Source: Prochlorococcus sp. AG-363-P19 (GTDB lineage: Bacteria > Cyanobacteriota > Cyanobacteriia > PCC-6307 > Cyanobiaceae). From it: 64,000 nt of DNA. Of this stretch, positions 12,174 to 22,595 are shown in pieces (positions within the stretch are counted from its first letter, which is position 1; each line of letters opens with the position of its first letter). The notes beneath the pieces are model-generated. The model did no database searches, was not told where the DNA came from, and was given only the letters and a program-made list of their open reading frames with translations. The position numbers and the translations under genes were made by a program. The stretch lies in the NCBI GenBank assembly GCA_003280055.1, contig QCGG01000005.1, positions 62,001 through 126,000 of the forward strand. The letters run 5' to 3'.

Positions 12174-12944
12174 ATGGTTAATAGCACTAAAGAAAAAATT
12201 ACACATTTTGAAGCCTGCGGATTAATTAATTCTCTTTGCATGCCAGGACCAGAGCAAATGGCACTAGATGTCCTTTTACTTGAAAAGTCCTTAAAGGAAA
12301 AAACACCCATCCCAAAACTACGTTTTTACTACTGGAGAGATTCATGGCTTTCAATCGGCAAAAACCAAAGCGTGATCCCACCTCAATGGAAGGATCTTGT
12401 CCAAGAAGAAAAGCTAAAAATAGTTAGAAGGCCCAGTGGTGGTGGTGCAGTGCTTCATAGTGGTGGCCTGACCTACGCAATGATATGGCCAGGGGCTCCT
12501 AGAAAACGTCGATTAGCCTATGCAATGTGCTGCGAATGGTTAATTAAAGGCTTCAGAAAACTTGGAATACCTTTAAGGCTAGGGGATGAAATTGGATTAG
12601 CTGGATGCACAAATTGTTTTTCAAGAGCCACATCGGCAGATTTAATAGATGACCAAGGCTACAAACGTGTTGGGAGTGCCCAACTTTGGAGATCAGGCAA
12701 CCTTCTTCAGCATGGAGAAATTATTCTTGACCCTCCACCTCAACTATGGATGGAGGTTTTTGGAGAACCAGCGCCAAGGAAAACTCACAAAACAATCCCT
12801 AAATCAGAACTAGAAGCTTTGCTAAAGGAAGCCTGGATAAAGTTTTGGCCAAATACAAAATCTCGTGAAATCATCATTTCAGAAAGGGAAATTGAAGAGA
12901 TATCGCAAACAGCTTCTGGTTATTGCTTAACTCAAACAAACTAA
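12174..12944 (+). CDS. Lipoate-protein ligase A family protein
   Basis: IVRRPSGGGAVLHSGGLTYAMIWP and GSAQLWRSGNLLQHGEIIL. The tracked start at 11988 overlaps the psaM start, so ATG 12174 is preferred. Confidence 0.85.
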   Translation: MVNSTKEKITHFEACGLINSLCMPGPEQMALDVLLLEKSLKEKTPIPKLRFYYWRDSWLSIGKNQSVIPPQWKDLVQEEKLKIVRRPSGGGAVLHSGGLTYAMIWPGAPRKRRLAYAMCCEWLIKGFRKLGIPLRLGDEIGLAGCTNCFSRATSADLIDDQGYKRVGSAQLWRSGNLLQHGEIILDPPPQLWMEVFGEPAPRKTHKTIPKSELEALLKEAWIKFWPNTKSREIIISEREIEEISQTASGYCLTQTN

Positions 12945-14197
12945 TCAGATAATTCAACAATCCCAGAGGTAATCATTGTTTCCACAATCCTATTAAGAGA
13001 AATTCCAAGAGGGTAAGCATTCTGACTTCTCGCTGCAGTCAACATTGCTAGAGGAAGTTCAATTCCAAGTTTTTTCAGCACAGCCTGTCCAAGATCGACC
13101 CTGTCTAAAATGCCACAAGGAAGACCAGCACAGCTAAAAACCAGAAGTTTTCCATTGTCAGATTTCTCTAAGTAATTAATTGCTTGCCACAATGGGGTTT
13201 TTTCTCCCACGGAAGAAAGTTCATTAAGTGGCCTTACATACTCCCCAAGCCTATATTTGTCCCAAGTCTGTACTGGCAATTCCCTCAGAACCTCATCGGT
13301 TAAATACCCTACCCACCTACCAGAACGGCAAATAAAAACCCACTCGGAAGCCCCCTGACCTGACTCTTTTGACAAACGCAATTCACTCAAGCTACGTAGA
13401 GATTGATCATCTTCAAGGACCCTCAGTCGCCGAGTCTGGGCATCACCGACTTTTAACTCACAGAGAATTTCCTGCAAAGCCAACATCTGGCTCTGTGAGC
13501 GCGAGGCGGACAAACCAAACCAACCAAGCATGATCAACCACAACCCCCCTATTCCTCGACCTTGAAAACAAACCCAAACCCCTAAAAGAATTGCAAAAAT
13601 TGCTAACAACCGACCAGTTTTTGTAGCCACTTGGATGCCTTTACGCTGGCTTCCCGTCCACTGCCATACCAATGCCTTAAGAATCAATCCCCCATCAAGA
13701 GGCAACCCAGGAAGAAGATTAAATAGCCCTAAAACAAGATTTAGGGATCCTATTTGGCCCAGCAAATTAGCAAGCAAAGGGCTCCAATTCGAAGCCGATC
13801 CAACAGCATTTAAAAGAACAAGCGCAATTAAAAAACTTACTAAGGGCCCAGCTGCTGCAACCCTTAGAGCAGCCATAGGGGTAGCACACTCTTTTTCTAC
13901 TCTTGCAACACCTCCCAGAAGAAAAAGAGTAATACTTTTAACCTTCACCCCCTCATTGAGGGCAACAAGAGAGTGGCCTAACTCATGAAGCAATACAGAA
14001 AGAAAGAGCAACAAAGCAGTTATTAGGCCTAACCCCCAACTCATTAAGGGTGATAGAGGAACCTCTGAAATTCGAAGAACCTGTCCCTGAGAAGCCCAAG
14101 TAAAAAGGAAAAGGATCACAAACCAACTAGGATGAACCCTCAGTGGAATTCCTTTAATCCTGATCAACTCCCAACCTTCTGTCACCATATCCTCCAT
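12941..14197 (-). CDS. Site-2 protease (M50) family membrane metalloprotease with CBS-like C-terminus
   Basis: LLHELGHSLVAL (HExxH) and NLLPGLPLDGGLILKAL; multiple TM segments. Confidence 0.9.
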   Translation of the reverse strand: MEDMVTEGWELIRIKGIPLRVHPSWFVILFLFTWASQGQVLRISEVPLSPLMSWGLGLITALLLFLSVLLHELGHSLVALNEGVKVKSITLFLLGGVARVEKECATPMAALRVAAAGPLVSFLIALVLLNAVGSASNWSPLLANLLGQIGSLNLVLGLFNLLPGLPLDGGLILKALVWQWTGSQRKGIQVATKTGRLLAIFAILLGVWVCFQGRGIGGLWLIMLGWFGLSASRSQSQMLALQEILCELKVGDAQTRRLRVLEDDQSLRSLSELRLSKESGQGASEWVFICRSGRWVGYLTDEVLRELPVQTWDKYRLGEYVRPLNELSSVGEKTPLWQAINYLEKSDNGKLLVFSCAGLPCGILDRVDLGQAVLKKLGIELPLAMLTAARSQNAYPLGISLNRIVETMITSGIVELSD

Positions 14198-14261
14198 CAG
14201 GCTTATTCAAGAGTTCTTAACTATCCGATCCTAGAAAATCCAAGAATTACCTGCCTAAATA

Positions 14262-14927
14262 ATGGGAGCTCCTACACCGATCGCAGTAAAAATATGCGGA
14301 ATCACAGAACCTTTGCAGGCCACTGAGATTGCTCAAATGGGTGTAAATGCAGTTGGGGTTATAGGTGTTGCTAATTCAAAAAGGTTTGTGAACGAAAAAA
14401 AAAGAAGAGAAATTTTCTCAGCTTTAAAAAAAGATCATCCTCACATCAAAAGAGTATGGGTGATAGCAAATCCATCCGATGCAGAGCTTTCAAAAGGTCT
14501 AGAAGGTGATGGGACGCCATCAGTCATTCAACTTCACGGAGCAGAAACACAGGAGCAATGTCAAATGCTCAGTCAAAGATATCCACATGTCGAATGGTGG
14601 AAAGCTCTTCAAATAAGTTGCAAAAGTGATCTAGAAATTGTCGATAGTTTGAATAAGAAAGTAGATGCAATTCTTCTAGATGCATGGGATGCTTATCAAC
14701 TAGGAGGTACAGGAAAACAACTTCCTATCGAATGGCTTAGATCGAAAAGGATAACTACGCCATGGTGGCTAGCTGGCGGAATATGTGCGGAATTAATCCC
14801 TGAGATCCTTAAAGAAATAAGACCCTCTGGAATAGATGCATCAAGTCGTTTAGAAGTCGCACCAGGTAAAAAAGACATTCAAAAGGTTAGAGATCTTTTG
14901 GAAGCAATTAAGAAGGCAGAAAACTAA
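14262..14927 (+). CDS. trpF: Phosphoribosylanthranilate isomerase
   Basis: VKICGITEPLQATEIAQMGVNAVGVI, ILLDAW..GGTGKQ, LAGGI. Confidence 0.93.
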   Translation: MGAPTPIAVKICGITEPLQATEIAQMGVNAVGVIGVANSKRFVNEKKRREIFSALKKDHPHIKRVWVIANPSDAELSKGLEGDGTPSVIQLHGAETQEQCQMLSQRYPHVEWWKALQISCKSDLEIVDSLNKKVDAILLDAWDAYQLGGTGKQLPIEWLRSKRITTPWWLAGGICAELIPEILKEIRPSGIDASSRLEVAPGKKDIQKVRDLLEAIKKAEN

Positions 14928-14967
14928 GTCCTCTTTTTAGAAACTTAAAATTGAAAACTTGAGATTT

Positions 14968-15675
14968 TCAAAAAGCACCTTTAGCTGGCATCAAGGTAAT
15001 GTCTTCAACAATTTGAGAAGATGGTTGATTAGCTAAGTAATAAATAGCTTGTGCTGCTTCTTCAACTGAAAGCATAGAACTCCTGTCAAAATCACTTTGA
15101 ACAGTCTCAGAATCCCAAAGACTTGTATTTACAGCACCCAGTGTAAGAGTACAGGCTCGAATGGAATTTTGGCGCTCCTCAATTGCTAAGCATTTAGTAA
15201 AACTATCCACAGCAGCCTTACTAATGCAATAGGCACCCCACTGAGGGAAAGCATTCCTTGCAGCGTGACTACTAACATTAATAACCAGTCCGCCTTCTTT
15301 TCTCATATATGGAACAACTGCTGTGCAGACCTGATAGACACTTGTTAAATTCATTTGAAACAGCCATTGCCAACGTTCCAGAGGCATCTTTAATAAATCT
15401 CCTGTCCAAGCAACACCAGCATTATTAATTAACACTGATGGACATAGCCCTTTTTGCATAAGAAAATGAATTTTTGAAAAAATTTGATTTGGCTCGGACA
15501 AATCAATAGCTTGATAAAAAACCTTAATGCCAAAATTGTTTAAATCTGCTGTTAAAGCCTTTAAAGCCACTGCATCACGGGATATCAATAGCAGGTCCCA
15601 ACCTGATTGAGCAAACAACCTAGCTGCTTCTCTACCAATCCCTTTTGAGGCTCCTGTAATTAATGCTGTAGGCAA
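14968..15675 (-). CDS. Short-chain dehydrogenase/reductase
   Basis: ALITGASKGIGREAARLFAQSGW, NNAGVAWTG, YCISKAAV. Confidence 0.93.
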   Translation of the reverse strand: MPTALITGASKGIGREAARLFAQSGWDLLLISRDAVALKALTADLNNFGIKVFYQAIDLSEPNQIFSKIHFLMQKGLCPSVLINNAGVAWTGDLLKMPLERWQWLFQMNLTSVYQVCTAVVPYMRKEGGLVINVSSHAARNAFPQWGAYCISKAAVDSFTKCLAIEERQNSIRACTLTLGAVNTSLWDSETVQSDFDRSSMLSVEEAAQAIYYLANQPSSQIVEDITLMPAKGAF

Positions 15676-15705
15676 TGTAATTAGTAGTAGTACAAGCAGA
15701 AAATT

Positions 15706-16695
15706 CTAGGTAATCATCCCGCTTTCTGGCTGACTGGTCTCAAGAACCATCCCCATAGCTCGAAACTTTTTATATCTAGCCTCTCTTAACTTATCTATTG
15801 GCAAAGCCAATAACTCATCAAGGTATCTCTCCAAAGCTTCTTTCAAAACTTCGCCTGCTTCAAGTGGCGCCCAATTATTACCTCCTGCTGGCTCAGGAAG
15901 AACCTCATCAACAACTCCAAGATTTTTTAGATCTGGCGCAGTTATTTTTAGAGCAGATGCAGCTTCTGAAGCCTTGGCAGCATCTCTCCATAAAATCGAC
16001 GCGCATGCTTCAGGACTTGCAACTGTATATACGCTGTGCTCGAACATCATTAGTCGATCTGCTATTCCTATACCCAATGCACCTCCAGATCCACCTTCTC
16101 CAATAACAGTGGCAATAATCGGCACACGGAGCCTAAACATCTCCCTAAGATTTACTGCGATTGCTTCACCCTGACCTTGCTCCTCAGCAAGTAATCCGGC
16201 ATATGCTCCTGGAGTATCAATAAAGGTGAGAATAGGGAGTTTAAACCTATCCGCATGGTCCATTAATCTAAGTGCCTTGCGATAGCCCCCTGGAGTTGCC
16301 ATTCCAAAATTTCTAGCAACATTCTCCTTGGTATCTCTCCCTTTTTGATGCCCAATCAAAAGAACTGGTCGCTCACCGATCCTTCCTATACCTCCAATAA
16401 GTGCTTTATCATCACTACCCCTTCTATCTCCGTGTAACTCCAACCAATCATCACAAAACATCTGAATAAAATCCAATGTACTTGGGCGATGAGGATGCCT
16501 AGCTACTTGAATTTTCTGCGCTGGAGTTAAAGCCTGAAAGATCTCCTCTCTTCTACGAGCCGCCAAAGTTTCCAACTGAAGTAGCTGCTGACTAACATCA
16601 ACCTCAGAATCACGTGCCAATTGTCTGATTTGCTCGATCTGCTTCTCAAGCTCTACAAGAGGCTTCTCAAATTCAAGCAGGTGACGACGAGCCAT
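15706..16695 (-). CDS. accA: Acetyl-CoA carboxylase carboxyltransferase subunit alpha
   Basis: [25 protein letters not shown]...[36 protein letters not shown]. Confidence 0.97.
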   Translation of the reverse strand: MARRHLLEFEKPLVELEKQIEQIRQLARDSEVDVSQQLLQLETLAARRREEIFQALTPAQKIQVARHPHRPSTLDFIQMFCDDWLELHGDRRGSDDKALIGGIGRIGERPVLLIGHQKGRDTKENVARNFGMATPGGYRKALRLMDHADRFKLPILTFIDTPGAYAGLLAEEQGQGEAIAVNLREMFRLRVPIIATVIGEGGSGGALGIGIADRLMMFEHSVYTVASPEACASILWRDAAKASEAASALKITAPDLKNLGVVDEVLPEPAGGNNWAPLEAGEVLKEALERYLDELLALPIDKLREARYKKFRAMGMVLETSQPESGMIT

Positions 16696-16718
16696 AACAG
16701 TACTAAGGGAAATTTCTA

Positions 16719-17759
16719 TCAGGCAATGGCTGCCTGACAAGACTCCTTAAGGTTAAGAGTAGAGAAACCATGTCTAACTGAAGCTTCACCTATAAAATCC
16801 ATTTTTTCCAAAGTGATGTTATTTCTACCCCAACTAAAGTTAGTGTAACAATCTTCAAATTCCAAAAGCATTGCTTCAGCAAAACAAGCAAACATTTGCC
16901 TTTGCGGCTTATCCATCTCAGCTAATTCCATCATATTCCATCCAATATCCTTAAAAAACTCAACTATTCCTCCGTTTAGAACATGCACTTCTCGGCCAGC
17001 AAACTTGACACCAAGATTCTTTGGATAACCTCCATCGATCATCAAACAAGGCTTTTTAAGAGTAGTCGAGTCAATCTCAAGAGTTTTTGGCAAACTAGCC
17101 ACCCAAATCACTGCATCAGCTTGAGGCAATGCCTCTTCTAAAGAATGAATTTCCCCTCCTCCTAACTCATCTCTCAACTGCGTTAATGGTTCTTGCTGTC
17201 TTGCAACTAAAGAAATCTCTTTAACTCCACTACGAGAAACAAGCCATCTACACACTGCACTTCCAATATCTCCTGTAGCTCCAACTACTGCTACCCGAGA
17301 TTGTTTTAAATCGATACCGACCTTGGGTGCATTTATTTCTAACTGACGAGATATAACCCATGCAGTGTGAGTATTTCCAGTGGTGAATCTAGTCCAATCA
17401 AGCATTGTGCTGCGAACATGCTGATGATTTAGGAGATTGAAATTCTCAAAAATAATTGATGTAAACCCACCTAAAGCCGAGATATCTATCCCTTTCTTTT
17501 GTGCTAGCTCCATTGCGTTTAAAACTTTACGTCGAGCAGTTTTAAATCTACCTAGCATCTCAGGAACAAAACAGGAATCAATGTATGCCCCTCTAATAGT
17601 CTTACCTACTGCACTCTCAACCTCAACATGCTCGACAAGTTGCGGGGGCGCACTACACCAAACATCCAAATCACCCTTAGCTATGTGATCAAAGCCAAGA
17701 TCGTGGGCTTTTCGCCTCGCATCTTGAAAGCTTGTTGAGTGTCCGATGAGGCCAAACAT
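16719..17759 (-). CDS. aar: Long-chain acyl-ACP reductase (alkane biosynthesis)
   Basis: [64 protein letters not shown]; next to ado. Confidence 0.95.
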   Translation of the reverse strand: MFGLIGHSTSFQDARRKAHDLGFDHIAKGDLDVWCSAPPQLVEHVEVESAVGKTIRGAYIDSCFVPEMLGRFKTARRKVLNAMELAQKKGIDISALGGFTSIIFENFNLLNHQHVRSTMLDWTRFTTGNTHTAWVISRQLEINAPKVGIDLKQSRVAVVGATGDIGSAVCRWLVSRSGVKEISLVARQQEPLTQLRDELGGGEIHSLEEALPQADAVIWVASLPKTLEIDSTTLKKPCLMIDGGYPKNLGVKFAGREVHVLNGGIVEFFKDIGWNMMELAEMDKPQRQMFACFAEAMLLEFEDCYTNFSWGRNNITLEKMDFIGEASVRHGFSTLNLKESCQAAIA

Positions 17760-17901
17760 TTACAAAGAAAGTCCCCTTGTAAGAGCAAATGATTGATAAC
17801 CAAGCACGGACATTAGGTCACAGGGTGCAATCTATGAAAATTATCTCTTGAAAATTCGCCGAAAATTACTTTTCAGTAAAGTTCTTAAGGATCAAATTCG
17901 G

Positions 17902-18627
17902 TTATCCAACCAAAGCAACAGCTGCCATCCGGGCCATTTCACGGGTATTGAAACCAATATCAGTAAGAGCTTCTTGATAAGCAATTAAAAAGTCCTCAAT
18001 CAAATCCTCCTTGTCCATATGAAGAATTGAGGCATCATCAGCAACCTGGTCCAGCATTGATTTGACTAAAGGAAGATTGGCCTTATTCGCCTCAAAAAGC
18101 TCTTGTTTAGAAGACTCGTAATTTGCTTTAAGCCATTCTTGCCCATAATTTAAATGTAAATATTCATCCTTCACCACGCCTTCAGTGATCTTTCTAGCAA
18201 ATGGATCAGACACCGGTATATAGATGTGATAAGCAGAAATCGCAAATGCCTCAATAAGAATTGCCTGTATCAAAAGACAGGTTGGAATTTTCCCCTCCGA
18301 AAAAGCAGTTTGAAAGTTTTCATGCAAAGGTCGGAAAAATTCTTTAGCAAATTTCATATCTGCTTCGACGCCAAGATTTTTGCCACAGGCTGTAAAACCT
18401 TTCATATGTCTCATTTCCATTCTTGCGAGCTTACTGAGCTCTTCATGCTGATCAGGAAGCAACTTGCCAAGAGATATGTAGTTATCATGAGCCTCCTGCT
18501 CGCCTTCTATGACTATTGCATTGATTCTGCTGTACGCATCCTTGTAAGAATCAGAGGTGAAGTCAGGCAAAATGCCAGAAAGCTGCTCGTCCTTAAGACC
18601 TATAGAGGGTGATGCAATTGTCTGCAT
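17902..18627 (-). CDS. ado: Aldehyde deformylating oxygenase
   Basis: [58 protein letters not shown] ferritin-like di-iron ligands; start at MQTIASPS. Confidence 0.96.
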   Translation of the reverse strand: MQTIASPSIGLKDEQLSGILPDFTSDSYKDAYSRINAIVIEGEQEAHDNYISLGKLLPDQHEELSKLARMEMRHMKGFTACGKNLGVEADMKFAKEFFRPLHENFQTAFSEGKIPTCLLIQAILIEAFAISAYHIYIPVSDPFARKITEGVVKDEYLHLNYGQEWLKANYESSKQELFEANKANLPLVKSMLDQVADDASILHMDKEDLIEDFLIAYQEALTDIGFNTREMARMAAVALVG

Positions 18628-18732
18628 GGATTTCCTTTTTGACACGCAATATGAGGGACTGTAACCATCTATGGTCAAAAACGGATGCTAATTAGTTGCA
18701 CATTTTCAGATGTTCAACATTTTCAGCTTCCC

Positions 18733-19533
18733 TCAAGGCCAATCGCTACTCATCAAATTTGTAAAAAGCTTGACCCAATGATCAACCAAATCTTTCTTGA
18801 TCTTGTCTCCTAAAGCCTTGTCAGCATTGCGACTATCACCTATAACACCCGAATGACTAAGCTCCTTAGTAAGCCAAGCAAATGGAGCAGCGCCTTCCAA
18901 ACTCCAACCCTTTGGAGGTGAATTTTTAATGTTTTCATTACAAGAAGGGACTCCTTCCACAGGCCTCTCTTGTCCGACCAAATATGGCAACAATGAAAGC
19001 ATTAAACTTGTCTCAGCTAATCCTGCATGAAGTCCGCCTTCCATTTCTTCAGGGGGAATTAATTCTCCCAACGATGAAACTCCATGCCATAGGAAACAGG
19101 GAAGGACAGCCATCGAAGGAGACTGAACTCTCAACTGTCTCGCCACCGCCTGCAATAACCCGATCTGTCCTCCGTGTGCATTGAATAAAACCAACCTTTG
19201 AAATCCCATTTCAGCTAATTGACCACCAACCTCCAAAACAAGTTGAAAAAGCAAGCCCCCACTCAAAGAGATTGTCCCTGGAAAAGATTTATGTTCTGGA
19301 GAAAAACCCATTGACTGAGAAGGAAGGCTCCATATCGGAAATTCAGAGGGAAGCCTATTAAGCACTTCAGAAAGAATGCTTTGAGCAAAAACAGTATCCG
19401 TTGACAAAGGTAAATGGGGTCCATGTTGCTCAAAAGCCCCAAAAGGCCAAACCAATGTTGAGCCCTTACGACTCGCCTCACTAGCAGCAACCGTCCAAGA
19501 GAGATTTTCTAAGTGGCGCGAAATACTACTCAT
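18733..19533 (-). CDS. Creatininase-family protein
   Basis: VWPFGAFEQHGPHLPLSTDTVFAQSI, FNAHGGQIGLLQ, HAGLAETSLML. Confidence 0.9.
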   Translation of the reverse strand: MSSISRHLENLSWTVAASEASRKGSTLVWPFGAFEQHGPHLPLSTDTVFAQSILSEVLNRLPSEFPIWSLPSQSMGFSPEHKSFPGTISLSGGLLFQLVLEVGGQLAEMGFQRLVLFNAHGGQIGLLQAVARQLRVQSPSMAVLPCFLWHGVSSLGELIPPEEMEGGLHAGLAETSLMLSLLPYLVGQERPVEGVPSCNENIKNSPPKGWSLEGAAPFAWLTKELSHSGVIGDSRNADKALGDKIKKDLVDHWVKLFTNLMSSDWP

Positions 19534-19596
19534 TAATTGAGACCTGTTTTATCAGTTAGCCTGTCAGACTGATACCACGATAAAAGAAAAGGCCCC

Positions 19597-20859
19597 ATGG
19601 CCGAATCAGAGAGTCTGCCCCCAAACAGACCAAAAACGAAAGCACCAAAAGCAACGCCTCCTCGCAAGCCTCCACAGGTTTTGCATCTCAAGAAGCGAGG
19701 CGATGAAGAGGAAATTGCAAAAAAATCAGCTCAATCAGCGCCTAAAGAGGCTCTGAGGCAGCAAGAGAACAGTGAATCTTCTATTTCTGAGGTCAGTAAT
19801 CAAAATAAAAAACCAAATAATCTTGATGGTCTTGATGGTCTTGATGGTCTTGATGGTTTGACAATGGCCGATTTGCTTGGGCCCACAAATAGGTCGTCTG
19901 CCCAAACGCCTAATTTAGAAAAAAATAAAGAGACCTCTTTTTCTGAAGAAAACTTCCATAGAAGTGTTGATGACTTTGACTTTGACGAGGAGGCCTTCCT
20001 AGCCGCACTAGATCAAAATGAACCGGTTGGCTTAACCGGTGAAGTGGCAACCGGAGCAGTTATCGGAGTCGAAAGTGATGGTGTTTATGTAGATATTGGT
20101 GGCAAAGCACCTGGGTTCATGCCAAAAAACGAATGTGGATTAGGCGTAATTACGAACCTAAAAGAAAAATTTCCAAAAGGACTTGAAGTTGAAGTACTAG
20201 TCACTAGAGAGCAAAATGCTGATGGGATGGTCACTATCAGCTGTCGTGCCCTTGCACTCAGAAAAAGTTGGGAGAAAGTTAGGGAGCTTGAAAAAGAGGC
20301 AAAAGTTGTAAAAATCATCGTCAGTGGTTTCAATCGGGGAGGTGTAACCTGCGATCTCGAAGGCCTAAGGGGATTCATTCCACGTTCTCAACTTTTAGAT
20401 GGAGCCAACCATGAGGAGCTTGTCAGCAAAACGCTTAGTGTGACCTTCTTAGAAGTAAATCCTGAAAGCAGAAAGCTTGTTCTATCAGAGAAAAAAGCTG
20501 CAACTGCAGCACGACTAGGTGAATTAGAAGTAGGGCAATTAGTAGAAGGGAAAATTGTTGCCGTTAAACCTTATGGATTCTTTGTTGACCTACAAGGAGT
20601 TAGCGGCCTATTGCACCAATCAATGATCACAGCTGGAACCTTGAGATCCCTTAGAGAAGTTTTCGACTACGGTGACAACGTCAAAGCTTTAATTACAGAA
20701 CTTGACCTGAAGCGTGGTCGCATTGGACTGAATACTGCACTTCTTGAAAGTATTCCTGGTGAATTAATTCTAGAAAAAGAAAAAGTAATGTCCGAAGCGG
20801 AAGAAAGAGCTAAAAAAGCTCGCTCTCTAATTATAAAAAAAGAAGAGGCTAACGAATGA
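19597..20859 (+). CDS. S1-domain RNA-binding protein (ribosomal protein S1-like)
   Basis: Repeated S1 domains (GEVATGAVIGVESDGVYVDIGGKAPGFMP; GQLVEGKIVAVKPYGFFVDLQGVSGLLHQS) after a low-complexity N-terminus. Confidence 0.92.
   Translation: MAESESLPPNRPKTKAPKATPPRKPPQVLHLKKRGDEEEIAKKSAQSAPKEALRQQENSESSISEVSNQNKKPNNLDGLDGLDGLDGLTMADLLGPTNRSSAQTPNLEKNKETSFSEENFHRSVDDFDFDEEAFLAALDQNEPVGLTGEVATGAVIGVESDGVYVDIGGKAPGFMPKNECGLGVITNLKEKFPKGLEVEVLVTREQNADGMVTISCRALALRKSWEKVRELEKEAKVVKIIVSGFNRGGVTCDLEGLRGFIPRSQLLDGANHEELVSKTLSVTFLEVNPESRKLVLSEKKAATAARLGELEVGQLVEGKIVAVKPYGFFVDLQGVSGLLHQSMITAGTLRSLREVFDYGDNVKALITELDLKRGRIGLNTALLESIPGELILEKEKVMSEAEERAKKARSLIIKKEEANE
19822..19857 (+). repeat. 4 x 9-bp tandem repeat CTTGATGGT encoding (LDG)n
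   Basis: Four exact in-frame copies inside the S1-domain gene. Confidence 0.95.
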
Positions 20860-20881
20860 GCTTTACTTTTCACGCCAAAAA

Positions 20882-21748
20882 ATGAGCAATCTTAAACAAG
20901 CTGATTGGGAATTAGACTTTTACTCCCGTCCAATAATTGAATCTGATGGAAAGAAAAGATGGGAGCTACTAATAATCAGCTCACCAGATTTTTCAAATAC
21001 CAAACCCTTTAAATGGGAGAAAAGATGCCCAGCAAATGAAGTTAATTCCATATGGCTTGGACTGGCTCTGAAAGAAGCACTTGAAGAGGCGAAGCACCAA
21101 GGTTGGGAAGCTCCTTTAAGACTACGTTGCTGGCGAACCTCAATGAAATCAATGGTCAAAAGGGCCGCTGAGGAATTAGATCTAAAAGTTATCTCCAGCA
21201 GAAGGACTTACGCCCTTGTGGAATGGCTAGCCGAAAGAGAAACAAATTTATATCCCAATGAAGAAGGGTTTCTTTCAGGCCCATTAGCCCCTCCTCCTGC
21301 TCCCATTTTAAATCAAGCAATCCCTTTGCCTGAAACCGTAAGAGGGGATGCATGGAGTTGGGCATCTATACCTATTGGAATGCTCAAGGAAGCGCAGGAT
21401 TGGCCAATGGAATTCAACGGTTTAATACCCATAGGCGAAATAAAAAATGACGAACTTTCTATCCCGGGATTAAGAATTTTCAGTAAAGATAGATCCTTGG
21501 CATTGGCTGGTTGGCTAGGCGGATTAGAGCCAGTAAAGTTACTAATTGAAGAAAAAAAACTACTATTAGAGGCCGGACAAGATGACCGGTGGCTGGTAAC
21601 TGATCTTGATCAAAAAACCGCCAATTTAGCGAATCAAGATTTAAGTAAAACCAGAGAAAATTCTGGAGGACTACAATTTATCGCCGTTCAAAGTACACCC
21701 GAAGAAGAATTCTTTGCTGGGTTCTGGATGCTCAAAGATGTAATGTAA
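20882..21748 (+). CDS. Tab2/Atab2-family RNA-binding protein
   Basis: WELDFYSRPIIESDGKKRWELLI N-terminal signature of the Tab2 family. Confidence 0.9.
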   Translation: MSNLKQADWELDFYSRPIIESDGKKRWELLIISSPDFSNTKPFKWEKRCPANEVNSIWLGLALKEALEEAKHQGWEAPLRLRCWRTSMKSMVKRAAEELDLKVISSRRTYALVEWLAERETNLYPNEEGFLSGPLAPPPAPILNQAIPLPETVRGDAWSWASIPIGMLKEAQDWPMEFNGLIPIGEIKNDELSIPGLRIFSKDRSLALAGWLGGLEPVKLLIEEKKLLLEAGQDDRWLVTDLDQKTANLANQDLSKTRENSGGLQFIAVQSTPEEEFFAGFWMLKDVM

Positions 21749-21752
21749 ATTG

Positions 21753-22595
21753 ATGGCTCAACAAGAGGCTCAAAATACATCGAATAACTTTGAAGAGGTT
21801 AACAAGACAACTAACAAACCAGAAAATTTAGATCACTGGACCTGGGTTAACTGCAAAGGGAATTATTATTTGCAATCCAATCTTCTTAAAGAACATGGGT
21901 TCAATCACGGTCATTTTACAAATCAATGGAATTCAAAAGGGCCACATGAGCTTTCTTCATCAATAGCCAAAGGAAGAACAGTTCACTTTCTAAAGCAAAT
22001 ACATAGTGCTGATGTTTTATACGCTTCTATGACAAACTCAAACCCCTTAATTGCCGCTGATGGCTTAGTAAGTGATGCTATTAATCAAAGCCTATGGATA
22101 TATAGTGCAGACTGTATTCCAATTTTTTTTGCAGACAGGTTAACAGGTAGAGTTGCTGCTTGTCATGCAGGGTGGCGAGGAATTGTTTCGGGAATTGTTT
22201 CAAAATCACTAAAAATGATTAGAAGGCTTGGCTCTGATCTGGATTCACTAATAGTAACTATGGGACCAGCAATTAGCGGGGAGAACTACCAAGTAAATTG
22301 TGATGTTGCAGACAAAATTTTAAAAACAATTGAACACAAAACCCCAGCATTATATGGAAGAGAGCATGGTTTTGATTCCGATGAACTGGAACAAAACACG
22401 TTCAAAGAAAATCAAACAAATAAAATATCTATTGACCTACGCCAAGTAGCGGCAGCACAACTAAACAAAGAAGGTATAGAAACAGAGCAAATAAGCATAT
22501 GCCCACTATGTACGATGAAAGAAAAGCATTTACTTTATTCTTGGAGAAGAGATCACATCAAGGCAGTCCAGTGGAGCTGCATAGCGAACAACTAA
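21753..22595 (+). CDS. pgeF: YfiH/PgeF-family polyphenol oxidase-like protein
   Basis: LKQIHSADVLYAS, DGLVSD, SADCIPIFFAD, AACHAGWRGIVSGIV, GPAISGENYQV. Confidence 0.9.
   Translation: MAQQEAQNTSNNFEEVNKTTNKPENLDHWTWVNCKGNYYLQSNLLKEHGFNHGHFTNQWNSKGPHELSSSIAKGRTVHFLKQIHSADVLYASMTNSNPLIAADGLVSDAINQSLWIYSADCIPIFFADRLTGRVAACHAGWRGIVSGIVSKSLKMIRRLGSDLDSLIVTMGPAISGENYQVNCDVADKILKTIEHKTPALYGREHGFDSDELEQNTFKENQTNKISIDLRQVAAAQLNKEGIETEQISICPLCTMKEKHLLYSWRRDHIKAVQWSCIANN

Noticed and set aside
13635-13988. 117-aa + ORF in the S2P protease gene
   Set aside because: Antisense shadow; frame looks like reverse translation of TM-rich coding DNA.
17820-17880. Three GAAAATT repeats upstream of aar as a regulatory array
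   Set aside because: Uneven spacing and AT-rich composition make chance likely.
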